Source: Bolinopsis microptera
Taxonomy: Eukaryota > Ctenophora > Tentaculata > Lobata > Bolinopsidae
Assembly: GCF_026151205.1 (NCBI RefSeq)
Contig: NC_087082.1
Span: 1,640,001-1,704,000, forward strand
Direction: 5' to 3'
Length of the DNA: 64,000 nucleotides
Shown: in pieces, positions 56,351 to 64,000 of the stretch
Numbering within the stretch: the first letter of the stretch is position 1
Layout of the letters: the number at the start of each line of letters is the position of its first letter
Notes under the pieces: model-generated
The model's database searches: none
The model's input: only the letters and a program-made list of their open reading frames with translations
Told to the model about the DNA's origin: nothing
Position numbers and translations under genes: made by a program

Positions 56351-57930
56351 GTTGATTTTGATAAAATTTCCATGAAGACCCCCCCTGCCCCCTTAATTTG
56401 TATGATTGTAAGAAATTGCTGACGTAGAGGCAAGTAATATTAACGTTTCTTTACCGTTATTTCAGAGTTTATCAGGGCTCCTAACGCAGTACACGAGGAG
56501 GAAAAAAGTTACAGCTGGTTCTACTCCAACCCTGCTACCCACAACATTCAGACTTACAATTGCTTAGATGAGAGCACTGAGGATCCTGGTTTTGATGAGA
56601 GTGTAGCATTCATATTGGATCATATCTCTAAGAATGTAAGAAACTTTTATCACAAGAATTACCGATGTGATTTTGTGACACAACCGCATTTAGGTGTCGA
56701 AACTGCCATAACAATAATTATTTTCTATGGGACTGTCCCGATTGCTTCTAAATGCTTGGACTCATATACTGAGCGCGATCGACAAAGTTTCTTGAAAATA
56801 TGAAAGTGTTCCTCTTTTCGCGCTAATATCCGCGCGCGCGCACGCACTCGTTCAAATGAATTCAACTAGCTGTGCTGTAACGGGTCCGTTTTTGCAGTGC
56901 ACATCTACAGCTCGGTTCAACCCTATCACAGATTTTAAATCTGGATCTAGATTCTAGACGCCAATTCGTAGTATTTTTCGAAGTTTTGAGTTTTCGACGA
57001 AATTCACCACTAGTTTCAGGGACCTTACGATGGTAAGAACATAGTTTACTGTTTACCCTTCAGTCCCAAATGGTATTATTGTAAATCACCGAAATTTATT
57101 AACATATTTATCAAACTTTAATGCTTCAAAACCGAAATCTTATCGTTATTTTGCATCTATCCCCTCATCCCCTCTTAACACCACCCCTCTAGGTATAATG
57201 TCGTTCAGCCAAGGAGCATGCCTCACATCTATCTTGTGCTCGATGAAACGTACGGAATCGTCCCTCTCTGATCTGTCCTTCGTTATGATGTTCAACGGGT
57301 TCAGATCAAGAATAACAAAACATGACAAGTATTACACTGATATTATAGAAACTGTGAGCAGTTTGCACGTGTATGGGCAGACTGATGAAGTGATTCCGCT
57401 TGGTAAGAAAATGTCACAAAATTCGTGATCCGAATTGGACGAATCTCAAATCAATTGTCACTTGTCCCCAGAATCATGATTTAGTTTCGTTTCGTGTGTT
57501 ATAGTTATTTTAGTTTTAACTCATAAATACAATTTATGATGACGTAACTACACATAATATTATTTCCAGATATGAGCGAGAAACTGGTGGCATGTTTTCA
57601 GGATCCCGTGACTTTCATACACCCAGGAGGTTAGTAACTATTTCTGAAGTAGTATAATATAATATTATGATAATATTAATATGGAATACTGCCAAGTGCC
57701 AGTAATAATTTCCACTACATAAACCCAATAAAATTGCCCATTTAAGTGTCTGCATGTTTGTTATTCTTGAGTTAAGATTTAAATTATCTTTACATTCTGT
57801 ATTATAACATATATCGTAAGGTTTTAAACCCTTTTCTATTTCAGGTCATTTCGTTCCCTCTTCGGCACCGGTTCGGAACTTCTGTAAGGAGTTTCTCCTC
57901 AACCAGCTCAAATTGAAGCACTCTTCTTAG
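54699..57930 (+). CDS. OVCA2-like: OVCA2-like serine hydrolase (FSH1 family), first exon not found
   Basis: Six exons with matching phases: 54699-54748 ([16 protein letters not shown]), 56466-56635 ([20 protein letters not shown]..), 57020-57032 (microexon GPYD), 57193-57402, 57570-57629 and 57845-57930 ending TAG. The order REKTG..LRKAL, WWF-like block, [28 protein letters not shown] is that of the OVCA2/FSH1 alpha/beta hydrolases. The nucleophile Ser (SFSQG, with Ser for the usual first Gly), Asp (TDEVIP) and His (GGHF) are present. About 200 residues are visible. The N-terminal ~20 residues (strand 1 and the LCLxGxRQ loop) should be in an exon upstream, but the receptor array begins there. 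Either the gene hosts the array in intron 1 or it is truncated. OVCA2 relatives hydrolyse long-chain esters; substrate here unknown. Confidence 0.85.
55368..56108 (+). CDS. LINE RNase H and C-terminal zinc-binding region (partial)
   Basis: 247 codons open to TAA. RNase [10 protein letters not shown] (Glu), [10 protein letters not shown] (Asp), [20 protein letters not shown] (His and final Asp). After it, a [19 protein letters not shown] block, a CCHC-like motif common at the C end of I/Jockey-type ORF2 proteins. Reverse transcriptase and endonuclease are lost by truncation. The ATG at 55575 is internal and not a real start. Confidence 0.9.
   Translation, partial: QLTAIIEACKYLSTYTNTHIIIWSDSLSSIQALSALSTRSRTTRDCYDSLNSLGSNNTLDIRWIAAHIGLWGNEKADELAKLGTISESTLRCPIPQSYIKRQIDNKVNRLNQETWSTDGPRHTKLTLGHKHAKIIKNLNTTLSNNRQDYRTAVHLITGHCGLNKHLHTICKSNTSACPMCGDGEETVSHFLGQCPAIAQIRGQYFQDYYLSVNDIFDNQHITTIVNFTNRTKRLIVPEELDQTGVT
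55368..56341 (+). mobile_element. 5'-truncated LINE with RNase H (I-group type)
   Basis: Flanked by a 10-12 bp duplication AACTAAAAAGTT (55356-55367, 56342-56353) and ended by poly(A). It starts inside the RNase H domain. Confidence 0.9.
57020..57032 (+). CDS. 13-nt microexon of the OVCA2-like gene
   Basis: CACTAGTTTCAG | GGACCTTACGATG | GTAAGAAC. It joins AAG-AAT (56635) to GT-ATA-ATG (57193) in frame and supplies the GPYDG turn before FSQGA that the family always has. Canonical splice sites on both sides. Confidence 0.88.
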
Positions 57931-58005
57931 TAGTTGATACACGTTGTATACCACTTTTCGGCTGCCGCGCGCGATCAGAAGAGGTATACAACGCGTGCAT
58001 CAACT
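57931..58005 (+). other. hairpin right after the hydrolase stop
   Basis: GTTGATACACGTTGTATACC at about 57934 pairs with GGTATACAACGCGTGCATCAAC at about 57984, with a GC-rich loop. Could be a 3' UTR structure or the remains of a palindromic element. Confidence 0.6.
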
Positions 58006-58023
58006 TTAAGTCGGTAGTTGGTG

Positions 58024-58384
58024 GCTCTTACTAAATCGCTCGCCCAAAAATTTCACGTGACTTTGGTTTTTTTTGGTTTTGCAGCCGTACAAAACGGTTT
58101 TACATAAACCCTAATCCCAACCCTAACCATAACCCCGAAGCTATCCATAATCTTAACCACAACCCTAACCCGAGCCCTAAATAATCGAATTCACGTTTTA
58201 CTAGCATGTCACGTGACCAAAACGGTTTTCTGCCCATAACTCTCCAGGGAAGCATTTTAACCCTACGTCATGGGGGGTGATTCGGAATCAGCGTCTAAAA
58301 ATACACCGATCCAGATCACTGTCATGCCTAAAGGGCCTTTTCACAAGAATTTTCTTAAAATTTGGGCGAGCGATTTAGTAGGAG
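58024..58384. mobile_element. MITE with CCCTAA-like core, 361 bp
   Basis: TIR CTCTTACTAAATCGCTCGCCC against GGGCGAGCGATTTAGTAGGAG (one mismatch), flanked by a 12-bp direct repeat CGGTAGTTGGTG (58012-58023, 58385-58396). The core has degenerate CCCTAA/CCATAA runs (58108-58182) between two TCACGTGAC palindromes. Confidence 0.82.
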
Positions 58385-58396
58385 CGGTAGTTGGTG

Positions 58397-58652
58397 CGCT
58401 TTAACTTGACAGAAGAAGTACTTTTTAATCGATGAAATGCTTAATATTTACAGCCGATATTTTGTCATACGTTGTATGAACCGCCGCGCACGAGTGTGCG
58501 GCTCCCCGGCCCCCTGTATCGTAGATACGCTGCACTTTGACTTAGTGAAACGATATATAATAATGGGGGTCACGACGTGATTGGTGATACAACTGATATC
58601 TATGCACTATTTAAAATTGGTGAAAATACACTTCGCGGTGCACGGTGCATTA
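58397..58652. other. spacer between two MITEs
   Basis: No gene. Contains CTTAGTGAAACGATATATAATAATGG and GGTCACGACGTGAT, similar to 60114-60151 (CTTAGTGAAACGACAATGGTGGTCACGACGTGAT), so a dispersed repeat lies here. Confidence 0.45.
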
Positions 58653-59097
58653 CACCCCTGTTCCATGCCCAATGAACGATGAACGAGGATGCACACGAGG
58701 ATATGATTTCCATAATTTCGTCGAAATTTCATATAGGTATCCTCGCGGTGACCCTCGTGCGATCCTCGTGGGATCCTCGCGATGATACTAGGGGGTGCAC
58801 GATAAAAATAAACTTGCTCGGATTTTTAAAATTTTTGTACCACTGTTTTCTAGAGACTGTGAGAATTTTCACAATACCAAATTTGTCATACCTTTTTGGA
58901 AAGATCAGTGATTTATTCGAATTTCATCATCGTGCGATGAGGAGAAAACCCTCGCAATACCCTCGCGAGGATTGAAATGTCCAATAATTTCATCGCGAGG
59001 AAATCATCCTCGTGGGAAATTGTGCACGATGATGATTTAATTTATGGAAATCGTATCCTCGTGCCCATCATCGTTCATTGGGCATGGAACAGCTGGG
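58653..59097. mobile_element. TA-flanked foldback MITE, CCTCG-rich
   Basis: CCCCTGTTCCATGCCCAATGAACGATGA at the left pairs with CATCATCGTTCATTGGGCATGGAACAG at the right. TA at 58651-58652 and 59098-59099. The interior is full of CCTCG/CGAGG and pairs with itself, so the 98-codon frame inside is not a gene. Confidence 0.78.
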
Positions 59098-59485
59098 TAA
59101 TTTATTTTGGGCCTGTATTCTCAATTCTGATTTTCTGACATTTGAGTTTTGGACCGTCGTTTATTAACTATTGGTGTGTTACTGAAAAATTGATGTAATG
59201 AGATCTCAAATGATTGCAGATAATATTATAGAAAAGGACGATTTATTTTCATTGTTTGCTGTTATCCTTATAGCCTATAGGCGATCGCCACACGAAGAAA
59301 CAGATTCACTGTATATAATACATAATAGTAAAGTCTTAAACTCGGGATACTGAACCATTTTTTTACGACGTGAAAAACATAAAGTTCCAAAAATGAGCAG
59401 TAGAATAATTATCTCGTGTCTGATCGCTGTGTCTGTATCAGTATGTAGTGAGGAGGTTAACTAACTAGCTGATATTTACTTCTCA
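59098..59485. other. spacer without recognised features
   Basis: AT-rich, no frame, no repeat recognised. Confidence 0.4.
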
Positions 59486-60076
59486 CAGAGGCGGCTATTG
59501 AGGGCGTCCAGGCGTCCGTGGACGCCTTAAAATTATTATCTGGTGGCTGGTGCTTAAAATAGAAATAGTAATTAGTAATAGTGTTAGGAAATAACAAATC
59601 GCAATATAAAGGTCTTCATTTACTATCATACGTTTTAATGTAAGCGCACGCATGATCTTCGTGAAATTTTGTGTTGTAGGGAGTCCAATCCTACCTCTGG
59701 ACTACTCAGCCGCGCAGTTTTAACACATAGTTAATTGTAAACGTTACAAAGCACATCGTGAGCATCCAACTACAGGTAATCTATTATGATTTGCCTCGAT
59801 TTGGGGGTCCAGGACCCTTTGCAATTTGACTGCTATATGATACTGCGCGGCTGAGATCGTACACGTGTGGTGTCCTGTTTCACCCATATTATAAGTTTTT
59901 GCTTTTGTTTGCTGTCGCCTGTAAAGTGTTACACATTACATTTACAAGGCCCTGTGTGTAATGTAATCGGTAGTTTGGAGGGATCAGCTTGAGCCGGCTC
60001 CCAAGCCCCCCTCCCCCCCAGTCCATCGATTGGACCCTCAACAAAACTGCCAGCCAGCTCCCACGAGCCGCCTCTG
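59486..60076. mobile_element. hAT-like non-autonomous element, 591 bp
   Basis: TIR CAGAGGCGGCT with AGCCGCCTCTG. Flanks ACTTCTCA and AGTCTTCTCA match at 7 of 8 bases if two bases are allowed between. The inside holds a pairing GCCGCGCAG/CTGCGCGGC and C-rich tracts. No transposase. Confidence 0.65.
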
Positions 60077-60394
60077 AGTCTTCTCATACGTAGTCACGAT
60101 GCAGCCACTTACTCTTAGTGAAACGACAATGGTGGTCACGACGTGATATCAATATTTACCTGGTACGCCAGCCCCAATGCGCGGCGCTCTTTTCGAGCTT
60201 CTCGCATACGCGAGAAGCTCGAATATAAGTTGATACTAATACTATATACGCGAGAGGAGCATAATATAAGTTGAGATCCGCGTATCTCAGCTACATGAAG
60301 ATTATCTTACTATATATAAAGCGAGACTCCGAGACGATATATATATATTTCATTGCTGAACTTCTACACAATAAAAAAGCGGTTTTAACTCAGT
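60077..60394. other. spacer with a perfect hairpin before the satellite
   Basis: Holds GGTCACGACGTGAT (repeat of 58568) and at 60192-60223 a 14-bp perfect stem TTCGAGCTTCTCGC with a 4-nt loop ATAC. A related CGCGAGAGGAGCATAATATAAGTTGA follows. No gene. Confidence 0.55.
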
Positions 60395-63300
60395 GGTGCT
60401 GGAAGTTTGATTTCGGTCGGAGGAAGCTCACAGCAGAAAGCTTAACAAAACGAAAAGTTGTATTTTCAAAACTCTCCCATTTTCAGATATGAAAATGTCT
60501 GAACACACATTTGACAGATTGGATGAAATTTTTGCCCAGAAACCAATTAGTCAGTTAATTGATGATGGTATGAAACGAAATTGGGGTACTGCAAGTCAAA
60601 ATCTCGAAAAAAATTGGAAAATCATACTGTCCAATACTCTGTCCCATTTTCAGTTTTTGAAGCTGAAATTTCCAGGGCCGAAATTTTACAGTTTTGACCG
60701 AATTTCTGACCTGCAACCAATTAGTCAGTCAGCTTTAGATGACAAATGACACGATTGAGGTGCTGGGAGTTTGATTTCGGTCGGAGGAAGCTCACAGCAG
60801 AAAGCTTAACAAAACGAAAAGTTGTATTTTCAAAAGTCTGTCCCATTTTCAGATATGAAAATGTCTGAACACACATTTGACAGATTGGATGAAATTTTTG
60901 CCCAGAAACCAATTAGTCAGTTAATTGATGATGGTATGAAACGAAATTGGGGTACTGCAAGTCAAAATCTCGAAAAAAATTGGAAAATCATACTGTCCAA
61001 TACTCTGTCCCATTTTCAGTTTTTGAAGCTGAAATTTCCAGGGCCGAAATTTTACAGTTTTGACCGAATTTCTGACCTGCAACCAATTAGTCAGTCAGCT
61101 TTAGATGACAAATGACACGATTGAGGTGCTGGGAGTTTGATTTCGGTCGGAGGAAGCTCACAGCAGAAAGCTTAACAAAACGAAAAGTTGTATTTTCAAA
61201 ACTCTCCCATTTTCAGATATGAAAATTTCTGAACACACATTTGACAGATTGGATGAAATTTTTGCCCAGAAACCAATTAGTCAGTTAATTGATGATAGTA
61301 TGAAACCAAATTGGGGTACTGCAAGTCAAAATCTCGAATAAAATTGTAAAATCATACTGTCCAATACTCTGTCCCATTTTCAGTTTTTGAAGCTGAAATT
61401 TCCAGGGCCGAAATTTTACAGTTTTGACCGAATTTCTGACCTGCAACCAATTAGTCAGTCAGCTTTAGATGACAAATGACACGATTGAGGTGCTGGGAGT
61501 TTGATATCGGTCGGAGGAAGCTCACAGCAGAAAGCTTAACAAAACGAAAAGTTGTATTTTCAAAACTCTGCCCCATTTTCAGATATGAAAATGTCTGAAC
61601 ACACATTTGACAGATTGAATGAAATTTTTGCCCAGAAACCAATTAGTCAGTTAATTGATGATAGTATGAAACCAAATTGGGGTACTGCAAGTCAAAATCT
61701 CGAATAAAATTGTAAAATCATACTGTCCAATACTCTGTCCCATTTTCAGTTTTTGAAGCTGAAATTTCCAGGGCCGAAATTTTACAGTTTTGACCGGTTT
61801 TCTGACCTGCAACCAATTAGTCAGTCAACTATAGATGACAAATGACACGATTGAGGTGCTGGAAGTTTGATTTTGGTCGCAGGAAGCTCACAGCAGAAAG
61901 CTTAACAAAACGAAAAGTTGTATTTTCAAAACTCTGTCCCATTTTCATATATGAAAATGTCTGAACACACATTTGACAGATTGGATGAAATTTTTGCCCA
62001 GAAACCAATTAGTCAGTTAATTGATGATAGTATGAAACCAAATTGGGGTACTGCAAGTCAAAATCTCGAATAAAATTGTAAAATCATACTGTCCAATACT
62101 CTGTCCCATTTTCAGTTTTTGAAGCTGAAATTTCCAGGGCCGAAATTTTACAGTTTTGACCGAATTTCTGACCTGCAACCAATTAGTCAGTCAGCTTTAG
62201 ATGACAAATGACACGATTGAGGTGCTGGGAGTTTGATATCGGTCGGAGGAAGCTCACAGCAGAAAGCTTAACAAAACGAAAAGTTGTATTTTCAAAACTC
62301 TGTCCCATTTTCAGATATGAAATTTCTGAACACACATTTGACAGATTGGATGAAATTGTTGCCCAGAAACCAATTATAGTCAGTTAATTGATGATGGTTT
62401 GAAACCAAATTGGGGTACTGCAAGTCAAAATCTCGAATAAAATCGGAAAATCATACTGTCCAATACTCTGTCCCATTTTCAGTTTTTGAAGCTGAAATTT
62501 CCAGGGCCGAAATTTTACAGTTTTGACCGGTTTTCTGACCTGCAACCAATTAGTCAGTCAATTATAGATGACAAATGACACGATTGAGGTGCTGGAAGTT
62601 TGATTTCGGTCGGAGGAAATTCACAGCAGAAAGCTTAACAAAACGAAAAGTTGTATTTTCAAAACTCTCCCATTTTCAGATATGAAAATTTCTGAACACA
62701 CATTTGACAGATTGGATGAAATTTTTGCCCAGAAACCAATTAGTCAGTTAATTGATGATAGTATGAAACCAAATTGGGGTACTGCAAGTCAAAATCTCGA
62801 ATAAAATCGGAAAATCATACTGTCCAATACTCTGTCTCTTTTTCAGTTTTTGAAGCTGAAATTTCCAGCGCCGAAATTTTACAGTTTTGACCGAATTTCT
62901 GACCTGCAACCAATTAGTCAGTCAACTATAGATGACAAATGACACGATTGAGGTGCTGGAAGTTTGATTTCGGTCGGAGGAAGCTCACAGCAGAAAGCTT
63001 AACAAAACGAAAAGTTGTATCTTCAAAACTCAGTCCCATTTTCAGATATGAAAATGTCTGAACACACATTTGACAGATTGGATGAAATTTTTGCCCAGAA
63101 ACCAATTAGTCAGTTAATTGATGATGGTATGAAACCAAATTGGGGTACTGCAAGTCAAAATCTTGAAAAAAATTGGAAAATCATACTGTCCAATACTCTG
63201 TCCCATTTTCAGTTTTTGAAGCTGAAATTTCCAGGGCCGAAATTTTACAGTTTTGACCGAATTTCTGACCTGCAACCAATTAGTCAGTCAACTATAAATG

Positions 63301-64000
63301 ACAAATGACACGATTGAGGTGCTGGAAGTTTGATTTCGGTCGGAGGAAGCTCACAGCAGAAAGCTTAACAAAACGAAAAGTTGTATTTTCAAAAGTCTGT
63401 CCCATTTTCAGATATGAAAATGTCTGAACACACATTTGACAGATTGGATGAAATTTTTGCCCAGAAACCAATTAGTCAGTTAATTGATGATGGTATGAAA
63501 CGAAATTGGGGTACTGCAAGTCAAAATCTCGAAAAAAATTGGAAAATCATACTGTCCAATACTCTGTCCCATTTTCAGTTTTTGAAGCTGAAATTTTCAG
63601 GGCCGAAATTTTACAGTTTTGACCGAATTTCTGACCTGCAACCAATTAGTCAGTCAGCTTTAGATGACAAATGACACGATTGAGGTGCTGGGAGTTTGAT
63701 TTCGGTCGGAGGAAGCTCACAGCAGAAAGCTTAACAAAACGAAAAGTTGTATTTTCAAAAGTCTGTCCCATTTTCAGATATGAAAATGTCTGAACACACA
63801 TTTGACAGATTGGATGAAATTTTTGCCCAGAAACCAATTAGTCAGTTAATTGATGATGGTATGAAACGAAATTGGGGTACTGCAAGTCAAAATCTCGAAA
63901 AAAATTGGAAAATCATACTGTCCAATACTCTGTCCCATTTTCAGTTTTTGAAGCTGAAATTTCCAGGGCCGGAATTTTACAGTTTTGACCGAATTTCTGA
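60395..64000. repeat. satellite, about 366-bp unit, ten units to the window end
   Basis: Units start at GGTGCTGG at 60395, 60759, 61125, 61489, 61855, 62221, 62588, 62952, 63318 and 63684 (last one cut by the window). Two forms: form A (units 1, 2, 8, 9, 10) keeps a frame of up to 97 codons starting MKMSEHTFDRLDEIF; form B (units 3-7) has TCGAATAAAAT, a stop. Units 2, 9 and 10 are almost identical. Each unit is an old dimer: CCCATTTTCAG and ACCAATTAGTCAGT both occur twice about 165-175 bp apart. No evidence that the frame is a gene. Confidence 0.93.

Larger units (their letters stand above)
54800..56392. mobile_element. TTAA-flanked palindromic (foldback) element, split by a LINE
   Basis: TTAA at 54796-54799 and 56393-56396. 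Ends GGGGGCAGGGGGGGTCTTCA and its exact inverse. The two arms pair almost throughout, turning at about 55148-55163 between GGACCTCG and CGAGGTCC. A LINE of about 0.97 kb sits in the right arm. Without it the element is about 0.6 kb. TTAA duplication fits piggyBac or Kolobok mobilisation; no transposase. Located in an intron of the OVCA2-like gene. Confidence 0.88.

Noticed and set aside
58109-58182. CCCTAA-like run as an interstitial telomere
   Set aside because: Degenerate and enclosed by MITE terminal repeats, so it is part of the element.
58679-58975. 98-codon frame in the CCTCG-rich MITE
   Set aside because: Inside a self-complementary element; composition artefact.
1-64000. tRNA or rRNA genes, CRISPR arrays, LTR or virus-like elements
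   Set aside because: None recognised by eye; all reverse transcriptase traces here are of non-LTR type.

Overview
The window is animal (metazoan) nuclear DNA, AT-rich, with GT-AG introns, several LINE families, many MITEs, minisatellites and a satellite. An aquatic invertebrate such as a cnidarian or tunicate would fit, but nothing in the sequence fixes the species.

Layout. (1) 1-776 is a 67-bp minisatellite, followed by about 1 kb of unique DNA with one MITE. (2) 1801-54688 is a tandem array of ten copies of a single-exon, seven-transmembrane, rhodopsin-like receptor gene, all on the + strand. Copies lie about 4.2-5.2 kb apart, more where transposons have landed. Eight copies have open frames (starts 1801, 13678, 17869, 27099, 32348, 36688, 41079, 52494). 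Two are broken (22034, 48148). There are two unit types. Type A (copy 1 and the 3' part of copy 4) carries three phase-compatible downstream exons of an unrecognised protein and a 27/30-bp VNTR. Type B (the rest) keeps only a relic of the last of those exons. Every junction between units holds a piggyBac-like TTAA MITE, truncated after the two A-type units. (3) Transposons decorate the array: an RTE-like LINE (6001-12922) split by a 3.7-kb long-TIR DNA transposon (8566-12304), a LINE with a 5' inversion (43097-44082), a CR1/Jockey-like LINE (46179-47583) and its tail (53588-53780), hAT MITEs and TA-flanked MITEs. (4) The array stops about 10 bp before an exon of an OVCA2-like (FSH1 family) serine hydrolase gene at 54699-57930, which has a 13-nt microexon. 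Its intron holds a TTAA-flanked palindromic element with an RNase H-bearing LINE inside. (5) 57931-60394 holds three more MITE-like elements and hairpins. (6) 60395-64000 is a satellite of about 366-bp units, itself an old dimer, running off the window end.

How it works together. The receptors are probably chemosensory-type GPCRs; ligand and tissue are unknown. The copies differ by clustered changes shuffled between copies, the pattern expected of unequal crossing over plus gene conversion. The hydrolase is a conserved housekeeping-type gene whose first exon is missing at the point where the array begins, so the array either sits inside its first intron or has cut it. No retrovirus-like or LTR element was recognised.
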